From: JACKII01 sp965202745
GTDB taxonomy: Bacteria > Pseudomonadota > Alphaproteobacteria > Bin95
DNA: 64,000 nt
Reading direction: 5' to 3'
NCBI GenBank assembly: GCA_965202745.1
Contig: CBDBCB010000013.1
Location: 124,001 to 188,000, forward strand
A model generated the notes under the pieces. It made no database searches. It was not told where the DNA came from and saw only the letters and a program-made list of their open reading frames with translations. The position numbers were made by a program, and so were the translations under genes. Numbering within the stretch: position 1 is the stretch's first letter; every line of letters starts with the position of its first letter. Below, piece by piece: positions 25,680-34,748 of this stretch.

Positions 25680-26356
25680 TTTTGGTCCGGTCCATCGGCG
25701 CGGATGAATGGGGCCGAAAGGAGATACTAGGGCTGACCGACGGCTATCGCGAAAGGACCGAAAGCTGGCGCGCGCTCCTGCTCGACCTCAAGCGGCGCGG
25801 CCTCAATCACGCGCCCGATCTCGCGGTAGGCGACGGTGCACTGGGCTTCTGGGCCGCCCTTCGCGCGGTCTTCGGCGCGACCGCAGAACAGCGCTGCTGG
25901 TTCCATAAAACCGGCAATGGGCTGAAGGCAATGCCCCAATCGGTGCAAGCGAAAGCCAAAGGCCCCCTGCACGACATCTGGCAGGCAGAGACGAAGGCCG
26001 AAGCCATGGCGGCCTGCGATTTCTTCATCGAGACCTACGGCGTGAAAGACGAACAAGCGGTAGCCAAATGGATCAAAGACCGTAACGTGCTGCTGGCCTT
26101 CTATGATTTCCCGGCAGAACAGTGGAAACACATCAGAACCACCCATCCCATCGAAAGCGCCTTCGCGACGGTGTGTCACCGGACAGGTAAAACCAAAGGC
26201 TGTCTGAGCCGAAAGACCGCCCTCGCCATGGCGGTCAGGCTCCTGATGTCAGCGCAGGGCAAATGGCGAAAGCGCGACGGCGCAAATCGCATGCCTGGGA
26301 TAATCCAGGGCATTGCATTCATCGACGGGATCAAACAAATGCAAAACGCCGCCTGA
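25680..26356 (+). pseudogene. IS256-family transposase, C-terminal fragment
   Basis: About 225 residues of a Mutator-type DDE transposase remain. They contain LAVGDGALGFWAALRAVFGA, RCWFHKTGN and the C-terminal RTTHPIESAFATVCHRTGKT motif with the conserved Glu. The N-terminal half with the first catalytic Asp is gone and there is no native start. It cannot encode an active enzyme. Confidence 0.85.
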
Positions 26357-26386
26357 TCAAGCCGTCACCAACTTTCGCCATAGCTC
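25680..26386 (+). mobile_element. IS256-family (Mutator) element, 3' remnant
   Basis: Only the right-hand part of an IS256-type element survives. The transposase C-terminal half begins ILVRSIGADEWGRKEILGLT near 25,680 and ends at 26356. A right inverted repeat ending ...TTTCGCCATAGCTC near 26,386 is plausible. The left half is missing and abuts phage sequence just after gene D, so a deletion joined the two. At its right end it interrupts the IS5 transposase. Confidence 0.75.
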
Positions 26387-26824
26387 CGTGTCGGTCAGAA
26401 TGTGGCGCTTGCGCCCCTTGATTTTCTTGTCAGCATCATATCCGGAAAGGGATGTGTTTTCAGTTGTTTTTACGCTTTGGCTGTCGATCACACCCCCTGT
26501 AGGCTGGATGTCGCGACCCTCTGCCGCGCGCGCCAAAGCCACCAGCTTCCGGTTGATCTCAGCCAGCAAACCATCGTCGCGCCAGCGGTAGAAACAGTAC
26601 CGCACTGTGGAGACCGGTGGAAAATCCTTCGGTAAAAGTGACCATGCGCAGCCTGATGTCCCGATATACCCGATCGCGTCCCAGACGTCGCGCAGATCAA
26701 CCTTCCGAGGGCGGCCAAGATGGTTTGGGCAAGGCAAAAGCGGAGCAATAACAGCCCATTCTTCATCCGTCGTATCGCTTGAATACCGCTCATAGTCTTT
26801 ACGAGTGGTTTCGGTCCAGGGCAT
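26387..26824 (-). pseudogene. IS5-family transposase, 3'-truncated
   Basis: The N-terminal 145 residues are present: YSSDTTDEEWAVIAPLLP, then CAWSLLPKDFPPVSTVRYCF, GGVIDSQSVKTTE (catalytic Asp) and the motif KIKGRKRHILTDT. Translation then runs into IS256 end sequence (ELWRKLVTA) and stops at 26357. The second Asp and Glu are lost, so the enzyme is inactive. Confidence 0.88.
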
Positions 26825-26900
26825 ATTGATCTCCGTTCAATGTCAAAATCAACAGAATCATAAACCCCTGAAATCACTCAACTCATTTTCGATCAGGCTC
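26387..26900 (-). mobile_element. IS5-family (IS427-type) element, truncated by IS256
   Basis: The transposase-proximal end is intact: the terminal sequence (read on the minus strand) GAGCCTGATCGAAAATGAG ends at 26900, next to a TA at 26901-26902, the usual IS427 target. The other end is cut at about 26,387 by the IS256 terminus. The element was inserted into the dppA-like gene, whose codons stop exactly at the TA. Confidence 0.78.
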
Positions 26901-27606
26901 TAATGCGGTACTCTTGCCGTAGAAACGCACCAGTCCGAAGAACGGCATCCAATAGACATTGTCGTGGATGATCTTCTGCGCCTTGGCATAGATCTCAACC
27001 CTTTCCTGCGGGTCGATGGAGAACCGGCCTTTGTTCAAGAGGTCGGACACTTCCTTGTCGCCGGCATAATTGTTCGACGATTCAATGTCGAAGAACGGAT
27101 AGAGAATCGCATCGGCGTCGAAGATGTTATAGCTGCCCCAGTTGAAGTTACCGATGCCAGTGATCTGGCCATTCCGGCGCAGTTTGCCCATTTGCTGGGA
27201 GTTGCCGCGGTAGTCTTTCAGGTTCACCTTGATCCCAACCTTGGCCAATATCTGCATGGCAGCCTGGTTCGGCAGCGGCTGGTGGCTGGCATACTGCCAC
27301 AGATCCAACTCGAACCCGTCCGGGTAGCCGGCTTCGGCCAGCAGCTTCTTGGCGAGTTCCGGGTTGTACTCATACCATTCTGCGTTCTTGTCGACGGCAA
27401 AGTGATATGGGCTCATCGACGTGTTGACCTTATAGCCGCCGCGGCCGACCAGACGTTCCACAATCAAATCGCGGTTGATGGCGTACATGATGGCTTTGCG
27501 GACCCGCAAGTCAGCGACGGGGGACTTGCTGGCGCGGGCCATCGAGTCGAACTGCCAGAAATCGATGCGGATGATCTTGCCTTCGAACACATCGAAGTCA
27601 GGCCCC
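26901..27606 (-). pseudogene. peptide/nickel ABC transporter substrate-binding protein, internal fragment (DppA-like)
   Basis: The fragment carries the middle and C-terminal lobe of a family-5 solute-binding protein: RVRKAIMYAINRDLIVERLV, PYHFAVDKNAEWYEYNPELA and KKLLAEAGYPDGFELDLWQY. The signal peptide and first lobe are missing, since its start is fused to the end of the dppC-like fragment near 27,604. The last residues are cut by IS5 at 26,900. It is a dead gene. Confidence 0.88.
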
Positions 27607-28346
27607 AAGATGGGGTTGGCGGCTGTACACCCAGTCCCAGGAATGACAGGAATGTTTCCCGGATGACCGACCGGGCGATTTCCACCGTCGCAATGACCAG
27701 GATCGGCGCGGTCAGGTTGGGAAGAATGTGCCGGAAGACGACGCGCATTGTCGAATAGCCGAGCGCCTGGGCCGCAATGACAAATTCCTGCTCCCGCAGT
27801 TTTTTCGTTTCAATACGGGTGACCCTGGCAAAAATCGGCCAATTGGAGAGCCCCAGCGCCAGAATGATGTTTTCCATCGATGCGCCCAGCACGATCACCA
27901 GGGTCATGGCCAGCAGAATGAACGGAAAGGCCAACATGGCGTTGACGCAGAAATTCACGGGCCCGTCGAGCCAGCCGCCGAAGTAACCGGCGAGCAGACC
28001 CAAAACGACCCCGATTATGCCTGCCACCACCACAGCGCCCACGCCGATCGTCAGCGATATACGCGCGCCGTAGACGATCCGGCTGTACAGGTCCCGGCCA
28101 AGCTGGTCTGTACCCAGCCAATGCTCCCAGTCACCACCCTCTAGAAACACGGGTGGTGTCAGGCGGAAGAGAATGTCCTGCTCGAACGGGTCATAGGTTG
28201 CGACAAAGGGGGCGAAAACCGCCATCACCAGCAGCAGGATGCACAAGAAAGCGCCAAACAGGCCCATCCGGAAGCGCCAGGCCTTGCGCAGTAGCCGTAC
28301 CGGTTTGCTGGACGGTGCCGGGATGGGGGGCTGTAGTGTTGGTCAT
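27604..28346 (-). pseudogene. dipeptide ABC transporter permease (DppC-like), 3'-truncated and frameshifted
   Basis: This inner-membrane permease has five visible TM segments and the family EAA-type loop (REQEFVIAAQALGYSTMRVV). It stops at GLGVQPPTPSWG, where the next bases belong to the dppA-like gene in another frame. Near the start, an ATG at 28346 (MTNTTAP) runs into a six-C tract; with five Cs the frame would join smoothly to the permease (SSKPVRLLRKAWRFRMGLFG). It is therefore likely to carry both a homopolymer insertion and a large deletion. Confidence 0.85.
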
Positions 28347-28385
28347 GCTGATGTCAGCGGGTGCCATGGTCTGATCCTCGCCCCG

Positions 28386-29143
28386 TCAATCGAACCGGAT
28401 GCGCGGATCGAGCATGGCTGCCCCAATATCCGCTGCCAAGTTTGCCAGAATGGTAAAGCCCGCAAGGATTATCACAATGGCCTGTACCACCGGGAAGTCG
28501 CCGACACGGATGCTCTCCACCACCAGGCGGCCGAGGCCTGGTTCATGACCTCCAGCATGCCGGAGCGCACGAGGCGCATGTTCAGCGGAAGCACGAAAGA
28601 GGCCAGTGTAACGGCCGGCATGACGATATGCGACCAGGTTCCACTGCCGGATACTGGCAACCACTGCAAATAGACCCCGAAGATGATCATCAGCACAATG
28701 CCGCGCCAGAACAGGGGCATCGCCTGGCCGATCAACACGAACATCGTGGTAAAATTGTCGATCAGCGAATTCCGCTGGATCGCAGAGATGATGCCGAGCG
28801 GCACGGCCAATCCGACGGCAAGTACCTGCGCCGCCAGCGCTAGCATCAAGGTCGGCCAAAGCGCAACGCCGATCAGTTGGCTTGCGGGCACCTTGGCGAC
28901 CCAGGAGATTCCAAAGTCAAAGCCCAGGATGAATCTGCCCATATAGTCGCCATACTGCACGATCAATGGACGGTCGAGGCCGTAGGCGGCGTTGAACGTG
29001 GCGATGTCCGCATCATCGGTATTTTCAGGCAACAACATGGTTGCTGGGTCGGCGGTGAAGAATAGCAAGACGAATGACACAACAGAAATTACCAATGCTA
29101 CGCCAATGGCATGCAGCAATTTCTTGGTTATGTAGGCGCGCAT
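28386..29143 (-). pseudogene. dipeptide ABC transporter permease (DppB-like), internal deletion with frameshift
   Basis: The N-terminal two thirds are normal: MRAYITKKLLHAIGVALVIS, AAYGLDRPLIVQYGDYMGRF, then SGMLEVMNQ. At that point the sequence jumps to PGLGRLVVESIRVGDFPVVQ, the family's C-terminal TM region, in a different frame that runs to 28386. About 40 codons, including the EAA loop that contacts the ATPase, are missing. No ATPase genes of the transporter are present downstream. Confidence 0.87.
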
Positions 29144-29302
29144 TGAATCACTTTCGCGGTGGCACTCAGCGTCGAGCTATGTCTGCTCAGAGTACAGCAA
29201 AATTCGTGCCAGTCAGCGTAAAACATGCGGTATAAGATGAATGTCGGGATTTGATCCGTTTGACTGCGCTGCGGCGCGTTTGTGTTGTTTCTGCCGCTAC
29301 GA

Positions 29303-29341
29303 TAGAAAACGGGCGGCTCCCGTTGAGGAGAGCCGCCCGCG
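29303..29341 (-). terminator. intrinsic terminator downstream of the 29368-30738 gene
   Basis: Read on the minus strand, GGGCGGCTC pairs with GAGCCGCCC around a ten-base loop, followed by TTTTCTAT. It lies 27 bases past the stop codon of the conserved gene transcribed leftward and would insulate it from the broken dpp operon. Confidence 0.88.
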
Positions 29342-29367
29342 TAATGCCGATTACATAATGGAAGCGC

Positions 29368-30738
29368 TTATGCGCCCCAGGGGGTGATCGCTTTCTTCAG
29401 TGCGGCGTAGCCTTCCAGGAAGCCGGGACGCGTGCCGCTGTAGATTTCGTCGAACTTCGCCAGCGCGTTGTCGAGGAAGTCTGCGACTTTCTTGTTGCCC
29501 GGATTGGCATCCAGGTAGGCGTCGCGGATCAGCACGAAGTGGATGCGCGGATCGTAGGGCTGCTTGGTGCCGCCCATGCTCTCGTCGCCGTCCAGCAGGC
29601 GCAGCAGCATGGCGTCGGCGGAGCCCAGGGTCTGCTCGTGGATCGGCGGACCGTCCATGCGGTGCATGACGCTGGTCATGTCACGACCGTTGCCGGTGGT
29701 GTAGCCCATGTCGCCCCAAAGGGAGCGCATGCTCTTGTCGCTGCCGACATGCTTCAGCACGCGGTCACCGAAGGCGCGCAGCGGATCGGAGATGTCGGCC
29801 ATCAGGTCGGTCAGGCGGTCACCGTCGAGATCGGTAGCGAGCACGATGCTCTCCCGCTGCTCGATCAGGTCCCAAACCAGGATGCCGTAGTTGGTGTCGG
29901 AGATGTGCTGCTCGATCTGGCCGCCCCAGTTCTCCATGCCGTCCTTGAAGTCGGCTGGCAGCAGCGCGACGATGGCGTCGATGCGCTCTTTGTGCTCGAC
30001 ATACGGATCAACGGCGTACTTGCGGCCGACGTTGAACTTGGTGCCCTGCAGCATCCAGGAGAGGATGCCGGCATTGATGCCATCTTCCATGGCCTGGGTC
30101 GGCTTCATGGCAACGCGGCCGATGCGGCCGGTCTCGTGCACCATTTTCAGGAACAGGCGGTTGGCATAGGCCATCTGAATGCCGGGCGTGTTCATCTCGG
30201 AGTGAACATTGCCGGTCTTCGGATCGACGTGGAACTTGGGTTTGTCCTGGCTGTACGGCAGGCACGGCATGCAGCGCACGGCCGTGATCGGGCCATAGGG
30301 GCGGACGTTGCAATAGACGCGAGCCTGGGTGCGCAGCGGCGCGTTACCGGACTTGCCCATCACAACGACGCGCTTGCCATCGGCATCGTTGACGTAGGCG
30401 TCACCGGCGGTGGACCACTTGATCGAGGTGGCGGGAACATTGCCGAACCAGGACAGCGCTTCCAGCTTGGTGTCATGGCGGTACTGGGACCACATCGGCA
30501 CGCCGTAATAGGGCAGGCCCAAGACGTCGACGGCAGCGATTGTGCCAAGCAGGGCGTAGGCGTCGGTCAGGGAGTGGGCGACCGGCTCGCAATCGCCGGT
30601 GAAATTGCCGCCTTCCCAAATGACGGCGTCGGGGTAGCCGGTCGGACGAACGTCGGTCGGGTGGTGGATGGCTTCCAGCACACCGAACAGGTCGCCACCG
30701 TCAGCCTCGGTACGGGCGATTTTCATCAAGTCGAGCAT
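29368..30738 (-). CDS. conserved-looking protein of unknown function, 456 residues
   Basis: I do not recognise this family. The protein starts MLDLMKIARTEADGGDLFGV (ATG at 30738, GGAAG upstream), has no signal peptide or membrane segment, and is intact amid wreckage, which argues for selection. Visible features include a Cys-containing block (ITAVRCMPCLPYSQDKPKF), an Asp-rich stretch (VLATDLDGDRLTDLM) and QTLGSADAMLLRLLDGDES. These suggest a soluble, perhaps metal-dependent, enzyme. It has its own strong terminator and appears monocistronic. Comparison with archaeal-type fructose-1,6-bisphosphatase from memory gave no match. Confidence 0.8.
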   Translation of the reverse strand: MLDLMKIARTEADGGDLFGVLEAIHHPTDVRPTGYPDAVIWEGGNFTGDCEPVAHSLTDAYALLGTIAAVDVLGLPYYGVPMWSQYRHDTKLEALSWFGNVPATSIKWSTAGDAYVNDADGKRVVVMGKSGNAPLRTQARVYCNVRPYGPITAVRCMPCLPYSQDKPKFHVDPKTGNVHSEMNTPGIQMAYANRLFLKMVHETGRIGRVAMKPTQAMEDGINAGILSWMLQGTKFNVGRKYAVDPYVEHKERIDAIVALLPADFKDGMENWGGQIEQHISDTNYGILVWDLIEQRESIVLATDLDGDRLTDLMADISDPLRAFGDRVLKHVGSDKSMRSLWGDMGYTTGNGRDMTSVMHRMDGPPIHEQTLGSADAMLLRLLDGDESMGGTKQPYDPRIHFVLIRDAYLDANPGNKKVADFLDNALAKFDEIYSGTRPGFLEGYAALKKAITPWGA

Positions 30739-30949
30739 AGAGTTCGGTCTTCCATCAGATGTTGCAGCATGCGGGCACCGACATTTCAGAGAAAAGGCGG
30801 CACCGGTCGCAATTCGAATGAGCGCACAATGCCGATGCAAAGCGTATAGGTAAAGACGGAACGGCAGCAAATGTGCGGCTTTGGCGCTGGTCGTGCCACT
30901 TTTTGCTTCTGCCGGGTTTTCGGCGGCACGTGAGCGATAGTCTGCTGGT

Positions 30950-31162
30950 TCAGAAGTCGTCTGACAAACAGACCCTGTCGGTCAACTTGATTATCCACCG
31001 CAAGGTTTCGACACCATCGGGTGAAAGTATCTGTACTGGTTCACCGTCGGTACAAACGGTTTCCCGCAGAGCTGTCCATTCCTGGCAAAAATCGCTCAGA
31101 TCACGCAGGCTCTCCAGCTTAAGATGCAGGTCTTGATTTTGCATTCGCGGTGTTTCAGCCAT
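30950..31162 (-). CDS. 70-residue hypothetical protein
   Basis: The frame starts MAETPRMQNQDLHLKLESLR at an ATG with GTTGAGGA just upstream. It is acidic and helical, ending ...WIIKLTDRVCLSDDF. No domain is recognised. Its start lies five bases after the stop of a truncated gene, so it was probably the second gene of a small operon whose first gene was cut by IS481. Confidence 0.5.
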   Translation of the reverse strand: MAETPRMQNQDLHLKLESLRDLSDFCQEWTALRETVCTDGEPVQILSPDGVETLRWIIKLTDRVCLSDDF

Positions 31163-31167
31163 TTTCC

Positions 31168-31329
31168 TCAACTCGCTTGTTCGACCTTATAGTAATCGCG
31201 AACTGCTTTTAGCCAGCGTTGAAAAACCGTGAATAAAGCGCGAATGGGGTTTCCAGCCACCGCTGGTTGCGCATACATTTTGATGGCAGCTGGTACTTGA
31301 CAATAAGTAACCCAGCGTTCGGCTGCGGT
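31168..31329 (-). pseudogene. C-terminal remnant of a gene cut by IS481
   Basis: From the IS481 boundary the minus strand reads, without a start codon, AAERWVTYCQVPAAIKMYAQ and then TVFQRWLKAVRDYYKVEQAS before a TGA. The composition is protein-like (regular Trp, Tyr and Leu spacing) and the stop is positioned for coupling to the next ATG. The family is not recognised. Everything upstream is missing. Confidence 0.45.
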
Positions 31330-32386
31330 TGTCCCATCCAGGAAGGTAATATGGCTATTTCCTGACCAGCTCTAGTTTGAGTTTGCGCCATCCCTTCAGT
31401 GCCTGCAAGGGCGTCTTGCTGCCCAGGGCTGATTGCAGCAGCGGCTGGGTGTAAAGCCAGACATAGCGAAGCAGCGTGGCTTCCAGAACCTCGCCGGATC
31501 GGAAGGGATGGCTCTGCAGAACCTCTTCGATGCGGCCATTGAACCGTTCGACCATACCGTTGGTCTGAGGTGACCTAGGCGGCGTCAGGCGATGATCGAT
31601 ATCGAGGGCGGCGCCCAGCGTGTCGCATTCATGCGCGCCTGTTGCGGCGCGCTGGCGCAGACTGAAGAGGCGATCCGTGAACTCTTTTCCATTATCCGGG
31701 AGTATGGGGCGGATCCGCATCGGGCAGGCGCGCTCCAGGGCGCGCAGGAAGCGCCGGGCATTGGCCGCTGTCTTGCTGTTGTAGACCCTGACAACAACCC
31801 AACGCGTTGCCCTGTCGATGGCCACGAAGAGGGAACGGCGGCGGCTCTCATCTGCCATCGGTGGCAGGTATTTCAGGTCGATGGGGATGGAACCGGGTTC
31901 ATAGGCTTTGAAGGCGCTATGCTTTGGCCGGGCGATGCTGCTTTCAGGGCGCGCAGGGCCCCCACGCCATGCCGGCGCAAGCAGCGGTCAAGGCCAGAGC
32001 GGGAGGCCTTCGGGTTCAAGAACTCGCGCACCACCGCCAGCAGATCATCCAGCGAGACCAAAAGCGTCTTGCGGAGGGCCACGGCGACAGCTTCCTGCGC
32101 TGGCGTCAACGTCGTCTGAAGGCGATGGGGCGTGTGGCTGCGATCCTCCACGCTGGCACGCTGGCACCATTTCCATACGGTCTGTTCCGTGGTCCCGTGA
32201 CGCTCGGCAAGAACCCACGCAGGGTCGTCACTGGCCTGTATGGCCGCCCTGATCTTCGGTGGCGTCGTCGCCTGACTGTGAAGCTTGATCACCATGTCGC
32301 TCTCCCATCCCGCGCCTCGGTCAAAACACAGCGTGCCATGAAAAACGCAGAGCGACGAGGGCTATCTGATCAGCCGGGATGGAACA
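31330..32386 (-). mobile_element. IS481-family insertion sequence
   Basis: The ends are imperfect inverted repeats: TGTCCCATCCAGG at 31330 and TGTTCCATCCCGG read inward from 32386. The 1,057-base span holds one IS481-type transposase gene on the minus strand. The flanks (GCTGCGGT left, CTTAGCCT right) show no target duplication, and both neighbouring genes are truncated at the boundaries. This suggests the IS took part in a deletion. Confidence 0.78.
31355..32295 (-). pseudogene. IS481-family transposase, frameshifted
   Basis: The N-terminal part (MVIKLHSQATTPPKIRAAIQ, with an HTH at ERHGTTEQTVWKWCQR) ends in a wrong frame after CLRRHGVGALRALKAA. Another frame supplies RPKHSAFKAYEPGSIPIDLK and the DDE core (FVAIDRATRWV, LPDNGKEFTDR, TNGMVERFNGRIE) to the C-terminus. 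A single indel near 31,930 explains this. The enzyme would be inactive unless frameshifted. Confidence 0.87.
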
Positions 32387-32656
32387 CTTAGCCTCGTAAA
32401 ATCCGATGACGGCGTCGTTGCTGTTGCGCACCATGAGCTCAATCTTGCGGCAGCCACGCTCACGCAGCCAATCCTCCGCCGATGTCATCAGCTTTTGGCC
32501 GAGTCCCGAACTGCGAAGCGCTGGCTGCACGGACAGGTAGTACCCCCAGCCCCGGTGCCCATCGTCCCCCACCATGACCGAGCCCTGTATCTGGCTGCCT
32601 TCCGCCGCCACCAGCACGGCGGCGCGGTCGCTCGCTTGGTAGGGGCGGATGGTCAT
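32387..32656 (-). pseudogene. GNAT acetyltransferase, deleted and truncated
   Basis: The sequence starts MTIRPYQASDRAAV and continues directly with LVAAEGSQIQGSVMVGDDGH. Related GNAT proteins, as I recall them, have about 25-30 more residues between those two blocks. The acetyl-CoA loop (RSSGLGQKLM) is present, then the protein is cut at VIGFYEA by the IS481 end. Two separate lesions make it a pseudogene. Confidence 0.72.
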
Positions 32657-32730
32657 GGCTGAAGCTTTAGTTCTCCGCGCATTACTTTTGAGCCCCAGCC
32701 CTTGCTAAAATCCATCTGGAAGGAAGACAC

Positions 32731-33441
32731 CTAACATCCGAGCTTGTCGGCCAATTCCGTAAAGCTCCAGGCGGAGTAGTCCATGCTGGGGTGCGGTTCG
32801 ATATCGGCCTTCCTATTTTTGGTGCCGAACTCCAGCGGCCGCGCCACAAATGCTGTGCGAAGCCCTTGCGCCTGCGCTGCCAGCAGGTCGTTGGTGTGCG
32901 CCGCCACCATCATCACCTGGTCTGGCGCCAGACCCAGCGCATCGCACGCGCGGGTGTAGGCTTCCGGCTGTGGCTTGTAGGCGCCGACCACTTCCGAACC
33001 CAGGATCACGTCCCATGGCAGGCCGCCATGCTTTGCCATGTTCACCATCAGGGCGATATTGCCGTTGGACTGGGTGCCGATGATAAATTTGGTCTTAAGC
33101 CGAATGAGCCCAGGCATGGAATCCGGCCAGGGCGGCAGGCGGTGCCAGGCGGTATTCAGGTGGTCGATATCCGCCTCACTCAGGCCGGAAATGCCGAACT
33201 GGGGCAGGATCTCCACCAGGTTTTCCCGGTGCAGAATATCCAGCTTGGTAAACGGACGTTCCCCTTTGCGAATGCGCTCCATCGACGGCTGATACCGGCC
33301 GCGCCAGGCATCGGCGAACTCTTCCCAGTCGAGCGTGTGGCCTTTCGGCCCCAGAAAGGCCGCAGCCTCTCCAGCGATGCCGCGCCGCCAGTCGACCACC
33401 GTGCCGAACACGTCGTAAATCAGTGCTTTGATATTTTGCAT
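32731..33441 (-). CDS. haloacid dehalogenase type II-like HAD hydrolase
   Basis: This HAD-superfamily enzyme resembles (S)-2-haloacid dehalogenases, which replace a halogen by hydroxyl on 2-haloalkanoic acids. The 236-residue length fits. Motif I is IYDVFGTVVDWR with the nucleophile Asp10, motif II is in IIGTQSNGN, motif III is the Lys in VVGAYKPQPEAY, and motif IV is MMVAAHTNDLLAA. The real substrate is unknown, since many family members act on other acids. I took the ATG at 33441. It appears intact and stands alone. Confidence 0.8.
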   Translation of the reverse strand: MQNIKALIYDVFGTVVDWRRGIAGEAAAFLGPKGHTLDWEEFADAWRGRYQPSMERIRKGERPFTKLDILHRENLVEILPQFGISGLSEADIDHLNTAWHRLPPWPDSMPGLIRLKTKFIIGTQSNGNIALMVNMAKHGGLPWDVILGSEVVGAYKPQPEAYTRACDALGLAPDQVMMVAAHTNDLLAAQAQGLRTAFVARPLEFGTKNRKADIEPHPSMDYSAWSFTELADKLGC

Positions 33442-33631
33442 AAGGGCACCATGTGAAGGTTTGTGTAGCGAATTGCTGTCAGATCGTCGGCGACGAAGTC
33501 GCATTACAGCACGCCTAGCCCGAAGGCGGTATATTTGATACGTGTCTGATTGACGTTATATCTTAATAGGAATTCGCGATTTGGCCACTTGAGACTGAAA
33601 TCAGGCCAAAATTGTGACGGAGTTTTACACT

Positions 33632-34642
33632 GTGTCCAGAAAAGCCATAATTCATATGGGTCTGCTAAAGACCGGCACGACCACTATTTAGAACATCTTA
33701 TATGAAAATCGCGATTGGTTGCTTAGAGAATATGGTTTTTTGTATCCGTCTGTAGAAGCCAATCATACCAATTTTCTGTGCATTATGTTCTTGTCGGATC
33801 CGCGTACGCACGTGACCGTCAGAATGAGCGGTTTGACTAGCGATGCGCAAGTGGAAGCATTGCGCACGAATTGTTTCAAGCGCATGGAAGAAGAGCTGGG
33901 GAAAGCCGACTGGAATACCCTGGTTTTCAGCGCAGAAGGGCTGGCGAACCTCTCCGACGAATCGCTGCGCGATTTGCGCGAATGGTTAGGCAAATACGTT
34001 GATAGTCTGGAGATCATCTACTGGGTCCGCCACCCGTTAGACTTCACCAAAAGCCTGATGCAACAGATGATCAAGGGCGGCGAAACCATCGAAGATATGA
34101 TGAGCAAGCTGCCACTCACCAATTTCAAGGGGCGCATCGGCAATGCGGTCAAAGCGTTTGGCCATTCGTCGATCCGTCTGGCCTCGTTCGAGGAAGCCAG
34201 GGAAGAAAGCGGCGGCATCGTTGCCGCTTTCTGCCGTCAGCTTGGCATGAAAGACGGTGATGCACTGGCCATGGCTGAAGCGGCGGTGCGCGAGAACGAA
34301 TCCATGAGCATGCTGGCTGTGCACGTTTTCAACACGTTGAACCGCCGCCGTCCGATGTTCGTCGATGGCGATCTGAACCCGGTCCGCCGGCGGGGTGAAG
34401 TCCAGTGGATTTCCCGTCTGAAAGGCGGAAAGTTTGATCTCCTGCCGCAGCAAAAGTACCAGATTTGCGTTAAGTCGAGAGACGACGTTTCCTGGCTGAA
34501 CCAAGAATTCGGCGTCGACCTCTATGCCGATATTTTTGAAATAGAAGAATCGGACTATGAAACCGGTGCCGAAATGTATCCGCAGGAAGCATTGGACAGC
34601 GTTGCCATAGTGATATCGGATCTGATCAACTGGAAAAAATAG
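33632..34642 (+). pseudogene. sulfotransferase-like protein with in-frame TAG in the PAPS loop
   Basis: From a GTG at 33632 (GGAG nine bases upstream) the frame reads SRKAIIHMGLLKTGTTTI, then TAG at 33689-33691, then NILYENRDWLLREYGFLYPS and an open frame to 34642. KTGTTT-x-Q is the 5'-phosphosulfate loop of PAPS-dependent sulfotransferases, so TAG has probably replaced a Gln CAG. A restart at a later ATG would lack the cofactor site. The rest (about 317 codons) is undamaged, so the nonsense change looks recent. Confidence 0.75.
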
Positions 34643-34748
34643 AGTTATTTGTTGGAGTTTGCTTTGGCCGTTCACTCTTAGCGCTCACGGCGGCTCGTTT
34701 TTCCACTCTTGGTTATTCCCGTCCCCGGTACTTGAGAGGCTCTAAATC

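Noticed and set aside
29368..30738. Archaeal-type fructose-1,6-bisphosphate aldolase/phosphatase
   Set aside because: The conserved blocks of that family as I know them are not present; only a general resemblance of size.
29539..30849. 436-codon open frame opposite the unknown 456-residue gene
   Set aside because: The minus-strand frame has a proper start site, terminator and protein-like composition; the plus-strand frame is Val/His/Gly-rich and lacks a ribosome site.
31209..31391. 60-codon open frame across the IS481 left end
   Set aside because: It runs across the IS boundary and a different frame on the same strand reads as a better protein remnant.
23940..32386. Composite transposon bounded by similar IS copies
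   Set aside because: The IS elements here belong to different families (IS3, IS256, IS5, IS481), so no pair could mobilise the interval as a unit.
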